Position numbers and translations under genes: made by a program. Shown piece after piece: positions 9,345 to 16,122 of a stretch of 64,000 nucleotides of DNA. The notes beneath the pieces were generated by a model, which saw nothing but the letters and a program-made list of their open reading frames with translations, made no database searches and was not told the DNA's origin. The stretch's first letter is position 1, and each line of letters opens with the position of its first letter. This DNA comes from Nocardia asiatica NBRC 100129 (GTDB lineage: Bacteria; Actinomycetota; Actinomycetes; Mycobacteriales; Mycobacteriaceae). Location of the stretch: positions 1 through 64,000 of the forward strand of contig NZ_BAFS01000193.1 of NCBI RefSeq assembly GCF_000308415.1, given 5' to 3'.

Positions 9345-9722
9345 GGCTCCCGTATCTCTCTTTCGTTGCCGGTTGACGCAGCGAATCGGCGATCCACTGC
9401 CCTGGCGCCGCCGAATCGCCGGACCCGACCACGAGGTGGGGACCAGCCGGCGATTCCCTGCTCCGAACACGCTGCCGCGAACCCGGATGATTCGAGCCCG
9501 ATTCGAACAGCGCCGCTACGAACAAGCACGGGTGGCGCGCGAAGTCGGTCCATGCAGGCACGGACCGCCCGATCAGTTTACGACCTCCGGGCACGCAGAC
9601 CTAAATCGAGCCGGTCGGAGCGGCTCGACCAGGCGGAACGGCGACTTTTCACAGACGACGGCTTTATCCCCATTCCGCGAGCCGAGCCGCAGGTGACCCC
9701 GGAATCGCAGGAGGGTGGAGGC
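9345..9722. promoter_or_regulatory. Divergent intergenic region with structured rpsB leader
   Basis: This 378-bp gap separates rpsB (minus) from a small exported-protein gene (plus). No coding sequence is supported. On the minus strand GAATCGCCGG and CCGGCGATTC (plus coordinates 9447-9456 and 9413-9422) form a perfect 10-bp stem, with a small CCAC/GTGG hairpin nested inside. A third element at 9387-9393 repeats part of the first arm (ATCGCCG) and can pair with the second arm instead. The last 40 nt before rpsB would then change accessibility. No T-tract is present. Confidence 0.45.
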
Positions 9723-10004
9723 ATGAAACCGATCTCTACGACGATGACCTTCCTCGTTCCGCTGTTCTTCGTGCTCGGTGTGGTTGCCGCACCGCCGGCC
9801 GTGGCCGGGACGCCTGCCGTGAAGTCCGACCCCGGGGCGTGCACGGGGTCGGTATGCCTGCCGTCCCTCTCCCAACTCCTGCGGCGCGCGCCGGTTCCCT
9901 TCCGGCAATCCGGTCGCGACGCCGGTGAGGACGATCGAGAGAACACCAATCCGGCCTCCGATGACGACCTGTGCTCACCGCCCATGCCCCTGTGCGGGTC
10001 ATAG
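9723..10004 (+). CDS. Small exported protein, unrecognised
   Basis: A 93-residue protein with a signal peptide (MKPISTTMTFLVPLFFVLGV, cleavage near PAVAG at about residue 29). The mature part is short and polar, with four cysteines (ACTGSVC and DDDLC...PLCGS) that could form two disulfides; its centre, DAGEDDRENTNPASDDD, is acidic. GGAGG and GGAGGC precede the ATG. The family is not recognised. It lies just before the M23 peptidase and overlaps any longer start of that gene, so the two are probably cotranscribed. Confidence 0.55.
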   Translation: MKPISTTMTFLVPLFFVLGVVAAPPAVAGTPAVKSDPGACTGSVCLPSLSQLLRRAPVPFRQSGRDAGEDDRENTNPASDDDLCSPPMPLCGS

Positions 10005-10027
10005 CCCGATTTTGCGCCGCAGCCCGA

Positions 10028-10561
10028 ATGACCAGTTCGTTCGCCGGGCGGATGCCTCGGCAGCTGTTCTGGATGCTGGGCCTCGGCATCACCGCGATCG
10101 TCGCGATGGAGCCGGTGGCGACCGCCGCACCCGAGGGGCGGTTCGGCTGGCCGCTGCAACCACGCCCCTCGGTCGTGCAGCGCTTCGACAAACCCGCGCA
10201 GAACTGGCTGCCGGGGCATCGCGGGGTCGATCTGGCCGGCGCGCAGGGGCAGGCCGTGCTCGCCGCCGGAGCAGGAATCGTCGTGTTCGCCGGAACCGTG
10301 GCAGGCAAGCCGGTCGTGTCCATCGACCACCCCGGCGGCGTGCGCACCACGTACGAGCCCGTTCGAGCGGAGGTGCCCGTGGGCAGACGGGTCGGGCGCG
10401 GCACCCGGATCGGCACACTGGAGGCCGGGCACCCGGGATGCGCCACGGCATGCCTGCACTGGGGAGCCCGCGCCGAGGACGGTCGCCGCGACCGGGAGTA
10501 TCTCGATCCCCTCGGACTCCTGCAGCTCACTCCCCTGCGGCTCAAACCGGTACACCAATGA
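10028..10561 (+). CDS. M23-family (LytM) metallopeptidase
   Basis: M23 enzymes cut peptide cross-links in peptidoglycan outside the membrane. The 177-residue protein has an uncleaved or cleaved N-terminal hydrophobic segment (about residues 12-33, ending VATAAP) followed directly by a LytM domain. Zinc ligands His64 and Asp68 are in HRGVDLAG, and His144 is in ACLHWG. The usual HLH at that last site reads CLH, so the general-base histidine is replaced by cysteine; I recall the same in other M23 proteins next to rpsB. The start is uncertain: ATG 10028, ATG 10052 or GTG 9971. It is divergent from rpsB, as in mycobacteria. Confidence 0.85.
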   Translation: MTSSFAGRMPRQLFWMLGLGITAIVAMEPVATAAPEGRFGWPLQPRPSVVQRFDKPAQNWLPGHRGVDLAGAQGQAVLAAGAGIVVFAGTVAGKPVVSIDHPGGVRTTYEPVRAEVPVGRRVGRGTRIGTLEAGHPGCATACLHWGARAEDGRRDREYLDPLGLLQLTPLRLKPVHQ

Positions 10562-10676
10562 ATCCGGCAGCGGAAGTGCGGCCGTCCGGGTCTTCGCAGA
10601 CGCCTCGACGATCGGGACCGGCGTGTCGGCAGCTGGCGGTGGCGCGAGCGTACGCGGTGGGGCGATCATCGGGTGC

Positions 10677-11192
10677 ATGGCGGATGGGTCAGGGCGGTCG
10701 TTCACGTATTCCGAGGTCGGCGCGACCCGGGGAGTACTGCCGGAGGGATATCACGGATTCCGGCTGCGGCGGCGGATCGGCCGGGGCCGCGCGCTGTTCG
10801 AACACGCGGGCGCGGAGATCGCGGCCTACCGGATTCAGAAAGGCACCGGAATCTTCCGCTCCGCCGACACCCCGGTAGCCGAGCCCGGCACCGCCATCAC
10901 GGTGCGGCTCGGGTTCGGCCCGATCGGGATCACCGCACCGTGCCGGGTGGTGTACGTCCTCGACGAACCCGACCGGCGGGGCTTCGCGTACGGCACCCTG
11001 CCCGGACATCCGGCGTCCGGGGAAGAGCTGTTCGCCGTCGAGTACGACCCCGCCGACGAGACGGTGTACGGACTGATCGTCGCGTTCTCCCGCCCCGCGA
11101 CCTGGTACACCCGGCTCGGCGGACCAGCAGTGCGGGTCATCCAGCGCTTCGTCGCGGGCAGATACATCGCGGCATTGCCGACATCCGCCTGA
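10677..11192 (+). CDS. DUF1990 (UPF0548) family protein
   Basis: A 171-residue soluble protein from ATG 10677 with the DUF1990 pattern: FTYSEVGATRG near the start, GYHGFRLRRRIGRG, a central APCRVVYVLDEPDRRGFAYGTLPGHPASGEE (given in part), and the C-terminal FSRPATWYTRLGGPAVRVIQ. The family is widespread in actinobacteria and plants, with no established enzyme activity. A GTG at 10623 would add 18 residues. It is about 115 bp after the M23 gene on the same strand and converges with the alkylsulfatase gene. No signal peptide or membrane segment is visible. Confidence 0.85.
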   Translation: MADGSGRSFTYSEVGATRGVLPEGYHGFRLRRRIGRGRALFEHAGAEIAAYRIQKGTGIFRSADTPVAEPGTAITVRLGFGPIGITAPCRVVYVLDEPDRRGFAYGTLPGHPASGEELFAVEYDPADETVYGLIVAFSRPATWYTRLGGPAVRVIQRFVAGRYIAALPTSA

Positions 11193-11274
11193 ACATCGAC
11201 GGCGCGCACGACAGCCCTGTCGCACGGCCTACGGCAAGTCGCTCAGTACGTGCACTTCGGCGTGCATGCGATGC

Positions 11275-13176
11275 CTACGGTGTGACGATCGGGAAATCGG
11301 GGTCGGGAACGTCGAAGATGTCGACCAGTTCGGCGAGCTTGGTGACGTCGCCCTCGATGACGATGTCGCCCGCGGCCGCCGCGACGCCGAAATCGTCGCC
11401 GGCCAGCAACACCCGGATCAGCGTGGTCTTGGCCAACGTGAACGAGGCGTCGGGTTGCGGCAGGCGCATTCCGGGGCCGACGTCGAAGTGCGTGAGGCGG
11501 CCGTTGCGCAGTTCGAGCCGGTGCGTGCGGTCCAGGTCGGTGAGGACCCAGTCCGTCACGAGCCGGTGGTCCCATGCTTTGGGGCCGTCGACGCGCAACG
11601 CCAAGGCGTCGAAGATCTGATCGATGCTCAGCGCCGCGACCATGGTGGACGATTCGGACTTGGTCGGCGTGCCGAACGAGCCGTAGCGCAATTCGTAGGC
11701 CCCGCTGAGATAGAAGTTGCGCCAGGTCGCGTTCTCCGATCCATAGCCGAGCTGCTCGAATGTGCTGGCCTGCAATGCTTTCGCGGCATCGTTGTCCGGA
11801 TCCGCGAAGATCACATAGTTGAGTACCTGCGCCACCCAGCGGTAGTCCCCGGCGTCGAAGGAGACCTGCGCTTTGCGCAGCACTTCGTCCGCACCGCCCA
11901 TGAAATCCACGTGCCGTCGCGCGGCCTCGACCGGCGGGTGCTCCCACAGATGCGCCGGATTGCCGTCGAACCAGCCCATATAGCGCTGGTAGATGGCTTT
12001 CACGTTGTGGCTGACCGAACCGTAGTACCCCCGCGCGTGCCAGGCGTGCTCGAGCGCGGGCGGGAGCGTCACCAGTTCGGCGATCTCCGCGCCCACATAG
12101 CCCTGGTTCAGCAGGCGCACGGTCTGGTCGTGCAGGTATCCGTACAGGTCGCGTTGCAGCGCAAGGTATTCCACCAAGCGCGCGGTGCCCCAGGTCGGCC
12201 AGTGATGCGAGGCGAAGACGACGTCGGATTCGTGAGCGAACAGGTTGATCGCCTCGGTGAGATATTTCGCCCAGATGTGAGCGTCGCGCACCAAGGCACC
12301 CCGCAGAGTGAGCACATTGTGCAGGGTGTGGGTCGCGTTCTCCGCCATGCACAGCGCGCGGCGATCCGGGAAGTAGAAGTTCATCTCCGCGGGCGCTTCG
12401 GTGCCGGGCGTGAGCTGGAAGATCATCCGTATCCCGTCGATCGTCTCCTCCTGGCCGGTCGCGGTGATGTCGACGGTCGGGGGAATCAGGGTGACCGTGC
12501 CGACCGAGGTGGTCTGGCCGAGCCCGGAGCCCACCGCCCCGAGTGGACCGCGTGGCAGCACCGCGCCGTACATATACCCGGCGCGGCGGGCCATCGCCGT
12601 GCCCGCGTAGATGTTCTCGGCCACCGCATGTTCGACGAAACCGGCCGGCGCGAGCACCGGACAGCGCCCCTCCTCGACCGCCTCGATGGTGGTCACCCCG
12701 TACGCCCCGCCGAAGTGGTCGGCGTGTGAATGCGTGTAGATCAGCCCGGTCACCGGACGGTCGCCACGGTGGGCGCGGTAGAGCGCGAGCCCGGCCGCCG
12801 CGGTCTCGGCCGAGATCAGCGGATCGATCACCAAGACGCCGGTGTCGCCCTCGACCAGTGTCATATTGGAGATGTCGAGACCGCGGATCTGATAGATGCC
12901 CGCGCTGACCTCGAACAATCCCTGGCGCACCGCGAGGCCGGACTGCCGCCACAGGCTCGGATGGACCGAGGCGGGGCAGGGTTCCCGCAGGAACGCGTAG
13001 GAGTCGTTGTCCCACACGACGGTTCCGTCTTCGGAGGTGACCACGCCCGGAGCCAGCGCGGCGATGAACCCGCGCTCGGCGTCGGTCATGTCGGTCGTGT
13101 CGGCGAATGGCAGTGCGGCGGCCGCACGCTGGTTTTCCGCGACGATGAAGCCGCTCGGCTCGCTCGCTGTGCTCAT
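11275..13176 (-). CDS. Alkyl/aryl-sulfatase, metallo-beta-lactamase fold (SdsA1-like)
   Basis: These enzymes hydrolyse primary alkyl sulfates such as dodecyl sulfate to the alcohol and sulfate. The 633-residue protein has the zinc motif THSHADH (His149, His151, Asp153, His154). The second-zinc region MAENATHTLHN is near residues 277-287 and a further histidine cluster VVFASHHWPTWG follows. An alkyl-sulfatase dimerisation domain and a C-terminal SCP-2-like domain (about residues 510-633) complete the usual architecture. There is no signal peptide, so it acts in the cytoplasm. A strong AGGAGG precedes ATG 13176. The gene ends convergent with the DUF1990 gene; the two DUF202 genes lie just upstream on the same strand. 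Confidence 0.93.
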   Translation of the reverse strand: MSTASEPSGFIVAENQRAAAALPFADTTDMTDAERGFIAALAPGVVTSEDGTVVWDNDSYAFLREPCPASVHPSLWRQSGLAVRQGLFEVSAGIYQIRGLDISNMTLVEGDTGVLVIDPLISAETAAAGLALYRAHRGDRPVTGLIYTHSHADHFGGAYGVTTIEAVEEGRCPVLAPAGFVEHAVAENIYAGTAMARRAGYMYGAVLPRGPLGAVGSGLGQTTSVGTVTLIPPTVDITATGQEETIDGIRMIFQLTPGTEAPAEMNFYFPDRRALCMAENATHTLHNVLTLRGALVRDAHIWAKYLTEAINLFAHESDVVFASHHWPTWGTARLVEYLALQRDLYGYLHDQTVRLLNQGYVGAEIAELVTLPPALEHAWHARGYYGSVSHNVKAIYQRYMGWFDGNPAHLWEHPPVEAARRHVDFMGGADEVLRKAQVSFDAGDYRWVAQVLNYVIFADPDNDAAKALQASTFEQLGYGSENATWRNFYLSGAYELRYGSFGTPTKSESSTMVAALSIDQIFDALALRVDGPKAWDHRLVTDWVLTDLDRTHRLELRNGRLTHFDVGPGMRLPQPDASFTLAKTTLIRVLLAGDDFGVAAAAGDIVIEGDVTKLAELVDIFDVPDPDFPIVTP

Positions 13177-13223
13177 TGTCGTCCTCCTGTCGTCTCGACC
13201 AACCTTGCTGGGCCGCCGCCCGT

Positions 13224-13532
13224 TCAGGGCAGCGGTTCGAGGGAACCGGCGACCGCGGCGGTCACCGCCACCACGACCACCGCCGCGGACGTCGCGGCGA
13301 CGATGCGGCCACCATGGGCGAAGCGGCCTCGGCGCAGACCGCGGTTGCGCAGGTAGCAGGCCACGGCAAGCGCCGCCATCGCGATCGCGGCGCCGATCGG
13401 CGCGGCCGCGGCCGCACGCCACCCGCTTTCGAGCGCCTGGTGTAGCAGCAGCGTGCCGACGACCATCGCGGCCGCGGCGGTGCGCCGCCACGCCAGGGCG
13501 GTGCGTTCGGCGGCCAGATGGGGCGCGCTCAC
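13224..13532 (-). CDS. DUF202 membrane protein, downstream copy
   Basis: A 102-residue protein with three hydrophobic segments and the DUF202 N-terminal signature HLAAERTALAWRRTA. Family function is unknown; in eukaryotes related domains occur in vacuolar transporter chaperone subunits. Its start codon overlaps the stop of the preceding DUF202 gene by 4 bp (ATGA), so the two are translationally coupled and may form a heteromer. It ends 47 bp before the alkylsulfatase start. Confidence 0.85.
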   Translation of the reverse strand: MSAPHLAAERTALAWRRTAAAAMVVGTLLLHQALESGWRAAAAAPIGAAIAMAALAVACYLRNRGLRRGRFAHGGRIVAATSAAVVVVAVTAAVAGSLEPLP

Positions 13533-13894
13533 CGCAGCAGCACCGCCACCGCCGCCAGCACCGAGACGATCGCGATGCCCGCCGACAGGACCGGTACCAG
13601 CACCGTGTCCGGCAGCGGATCGCCGCGCCGCATGGCCACGCCGACACGCCGCCAGTGCGCGTACGCGCCGATCGCGACGACCGACGCCAGCAGCAGGCAG
13701 CTGAGCGCGATCGCGCGCCGCAGTCCCGCGATACGGAACGATTGCACCAAGGTGTGCACCGCGACACCGCCTGCCAGCAGCCCCAGCGCCGTCCGCATCC
13801 AGGCGAGGAAGGTGCGCTCGTTCGCGAGCGTGAAGCGGTAGTCGAGCTCCTGTTCGCCCTCGTCGGATTCGGCTTCGGGATTCGGCAGCGTCAC
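13529..13894 (-). CDS. DUF202 (YidH-type) membrane protein, upstream copy
   Basis: A 121-residue protein with an acidic N-terminus, the YidH/DUF202 motif FTLANERTFLAWMRTALGLLAGG and three transmembrane helices. It is longer than its partner and closer to YidH of enterobacteria. The pair of unequal DUF202 proteins in a 4-bp-overlap unit is common in actinobacteria. Nothing in the sequence reveals a substrate. Confidence 0.85.
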   Translation of the reverse strand: MTLPNPEAESDEGEQELDYRFTLANERTFLAWMRTALGLLAGGVAVHTLVQSFRIAGLRRAIALSCLLLASVVAIGAYAHWRRVGVAMRRGDPLPDTVLVPVLSAGIAIVSVLAAVAVLLR

Positions 13895-14413
13895 GCCGCC
13901 TCGGCTCGGATCGGTAGGCGCCGCGCGACCGCCCGAGGACGGAGGCTCACACGATCACTCGTTTCGTCGCGGGGGTTGACGCCGGACTGCACGGTTGTCA
14001 CGACACACCACGCTAGTGCGGATCGCGGAAACTCGCGGCGGGCCGTCACCGACCGCGAGAACCCGTTTCGTGTTCGTGGACGCGACTGACGCTCAGCGCG
14101 GGCGGGCACCTGCACGGTCACGTTGCCCCGATAGCTGAGCGGAAGCCAGACCATGCGTAGATGGTTCGGCAACCAGGTTCGCGACAGACGCATCGACCAT
14201 CGAACGGCTCGTGTTCGCGATCCGGAATCGCGTGATCGAGCCGGTTCGCAGTGCTCGGCGGCGGAACGGGTCCGGTCGGGGACGATCACGCGCATCACTC
14301 CGTCGCTGCTGGCTGGCAAACGATCCGCTACATAAGCGTAGCCGCAGGCTCCGGGACCGTCCCACATTCCCACCCGCCCGTGACCGGGTGGTTATGCGCG
14401 GGCGATAGCGCCG
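13895..14413. other. 519-bp gap without a supported gene
   Basis: Between the DUF202 pair and the decarboxylase-like gene there is no reading frame with a protein-like sequence: the open frames here are Arg/Ser-rich shadows without a ribosome-binding site. The left end should hold the DUF202 promoter. The right end has a hairpin after the decarboxylase-like gene. The rest shows nothing I can name; it may be decayed coding sequence. Confidence 0.5.
14370..14391 (-). terminator. Hairpin after the acetoacetate decarboxylase-like gene
   Basis: CCACCCG (14370-14376) pairs with CGGGTGG (14385-14391) around an 8-nt loop, 23 bp past the stop of the minus-strand gene at 14414. No T-tract. Plausible as a terminator for a high-GC genome. 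Confidence 0.4.
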
Positions 14414-15145
14414 TCAGATAGCGATGGCGTCCTCGAATGTCATGGCCAGCCGCGAGACGGACGAGGACATCAGCGCCCGGCGCGGCAGACCCAGCGACCG
14501 AAGTTCCGCGGCGATCTCGTGATCGCCCAATCGCAACTGGGCACCGCCGATTCGCGCTCGCATGCCGGAGGACTGCATCTGCCAGCGCGTGCAGCGCGTG
14601 ACGCCGTCGATGTGGGAGTAGGCGTCGAACGAGGACGCGGCGGCGCGGCCGTTCGGGGTCGCGAATCCTGGCCGCAGCGTGAGGTCGGCGATGAGCCGAC
14701 CGTTCTGGTGCAGCGCACCGCTGCGCGTGCGGCCGCTGTGGTCAACGGCGAAATCGGCGAGTTCCTTGGGGAATCCCCAGATACCGCGCCCGGCGGCCAG
14801 GGTGAAGTCGCCGTCGACCGGCAGCCGGTGGATCAATACGCCGGCCTGCCCGGTCCGCAGCGCACGCAGATCGCCGAATCGGGAGGCCGCGCCCGCGGTG
14901 TGGTGGCGCACCATGAACGAGACGCCGAACTCGTTGTACGGGCCGAGATCACCGTCGACGTAGTCGACGAAGACCAGCGTGCACATGGCCCGCCCGGCGG
15001 GCAACCGAAGAATCCGCAGGCCGGAGTAGTCGATGAGACGTTGGGCCGCCGCGGCGGGCACCAGGTAGGTGGCCATGAACGCGCGCGCGAGCCGGATACG
15101 GACCGGCATTCGCACCTCGCGGCCGAGAACGGTATGCGTGCTCAC
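14414..15145 (-). CDS. Acetoacetate decarboxylase-family protein
   Basis: A 243-residue protein of the acetoacetate decarboxylase fold: early LVPAAAAQRLIDYSGLRI, then YNEFGVSFMVRHH, and the family hallmark IWGFPKELADFAV at about residue 124. True acetoacetate decarboxylases use a Schiff-base lysine in this region; Lys of FPKE is present. Many relatives have other or unknown substrates, so the activity is open. Start GTG 15145 with AAAGG upstream. A well-spaced promoter with an operator-like palindrome lies at 15211-15248. The gene is downstream of, and in the same direction as, the TetR gene. Confidence 0.8.
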   Translation of the reverse strand: MSTHTVLGREVRMPVRIRLARAFMATYLVPAAAAQRLIDYSGLRILRLPAGRAMCTLVFVDYVDGDLGPYNEFGVSFMVRHHTAGAASRFGDLRALRTGQAGVLIHRLPVDGDFTLAAGRGIWGFPKELADFAVDHSGRTRSGALHQNGRLIADLTLRPGFATPNGRAAASSFDAYSHIDGVTRCTRWQMQSSGMRARIGGAQLRLGDHEIAAELRSLGLPRRALMSSSVSRLAMTFEDAIAI

Positions 15146-15210
15146 GTCGACGCCTTTCTACGCATCGGCGCCCGTGCGCCGCGTTGCCCGGGGAGCGACA
15201 CCCACCGGGT

Positions 15211-15248
15211 TACGCGTCCATATAACGCGTATCAGTTTAGCGACACAA
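15211..15248 (-). promoter_or_regulatory. Promoter with palindromic operator for the decarboxylase-like gene
   Basis: On the minus strand, TTGTGT (15243-15248) and TTATAT (15220-15225) are 17 bp apart, a good sigma-A-type spacing. The -10 box lies inside a perfect inverted repeat, TACGCGT (15211-15217) and ACGCGTA (15225-15231), with a 7-nt spacer. A protein bound there would block the promoter. The sequence differs from the TetR operators near 16073, so a different regulator is implied. Confidence 0.5.
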
Positions 15249-15302
15249 TAAGGTTCACCATCAGATATTCACACCAGGGGAACTTGTTTCAGTTACGACC
15301 AT

Positions 15303-16046
15303 TCACTCCCCCTGATTGCGAGCCTGGGACGACTCCTGGGATCGCTCCGCGCCCCGCAGGCGGGCCTCCAAGCCGTCGAGGACGCACAGCAGGCCGAAGT
15401 CGAAGGCCATCGCGCGCGCGACTTCCGGATCCGTCGGCACGGCCGCCTGGTAGTCCGCGAGCATTTCGGGGTAGTCGCCGGCCAGTTCGGTCATCACGCG
15501 CAGCATGCCGTCGGTGTCGATCTCGGCTCCCTTGTACGCCGAGTCCCAGGCGATCTCGGGCAACACCTGACCGAGGACGAAACACAGCACTGTTCCGCTG
15601 GCCAAGTAGATGTCGATGCCCTGGAATCCGGCCTGGACGAATGCGCGGCGCAGCCGATCGTTCAGACGCAGCGAGTTCGGGCCGATACTGGGCAATCGCC
15701 CCACCAGCGTCGCCATCCAGGGATGCTCCCGGATGCTCGCGCGGAAGCTGTAGGCGAAGGTGGTCAGCAGTTCGCGCCAGGATGCCTGTTCGGGTTCCGG
15801 AGTCCGCACCAGGCCCCAGAACTGGTCGAGCACCAACTCCAGCAGTTCGTCCTTGTTCGCGACGTGCCAGTACAGGCTCGTCGCGCCCGCACCGAGCTTC
15901 GCGCCGAGTTTGCGCATACTCAGCGACTCCAGCCCCTCGGCGTCGAGGAGTTCCACGGCCGCGCCGATGATCTGCTCGCGATGCAGCCCCGCGGACTTGG
16001 GCTGGCGCGGCTGTTTGGTCCATACCGAGTCGAACTGCTTGGTCAC
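15303..16046 (-). CDS. TetR-family repressor of the adjacent MFS gene
   Basis: A 247-residue regulator with an N-terminal HTH (about residues 22-70: REQIIGAAVELLDAEGLESL, SMRKLGAKLGAGATSLYWHV) and a long ligand-binding half of the TetR_C type. The GTG start at 16046 lies a few bases from a TATA-like box on both strands, so its message may be leaderless. It is divergent from the MFS exporter gene, and the 55-bp gap is filled by three related palindromes at about 20-bp spacing. The pair is a typical drug-efflux switch; the inducer is unknown. Confidence 0.88.
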   Translation of the reverse strand: MTKQFDSVWTKQPRQPKSAGLHREQIIGAAVELLDAEGLESLSMRKLGAKLGAGATSLYWHVANKDELLELVLDQFWGLVRTPEPEQASWRELLTTFAYSFRASIREHPWMATLVGRLPSIGPNSLRLNDRLRRAFVQAGFQGIDIYLASGTVLCFVLGQVLPEIAWDSAYKGAEIDTDGMLRVMTELAGDYPEMLADYQAAVPTDPEVARAMAFDFGLLCVLDGLEARLRGAERSQESSQARNQGE

Positions 16047-16056
16047 AACACGATCT

Positions 16057-16122
16057 TATAATTGCTCGAACACTGTTCGAGTTTTTCGTACACTGTGCGA
16101 GTGGAATCGAACGTTGTACGAG
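16057..16122. promoter_or_regulatory. Three tandem operators and -10 box, TetR/MFS promoter
   Basis: A perfect TATAAT is at 16057-16062 on the plus strand. Operator O1 (16065-16081) is a perfect 17-bp palindrome, CTCGAACA-C-TGTTCGAG. O2 (16085-16101) matches it at 14 of 17 positions and O3 (16106-16122) at 13 of 17. Centres are at 16073, 16093 and 16114, two helical turns apart on one face of the DNA. O1 covers the likely start site and O2/O3 the start codon of the exporter. Confidence 0.7.

Noticed and set aside
13891..14373. A 160-residue minus-strand frame in the gap between the DUF202 pair and the decarboxylase-like gene.
   Set aside because: Arg/Ser-rich, no RBS and no protein-like hydrophobic pattern; it overlaps the DUF202 start.
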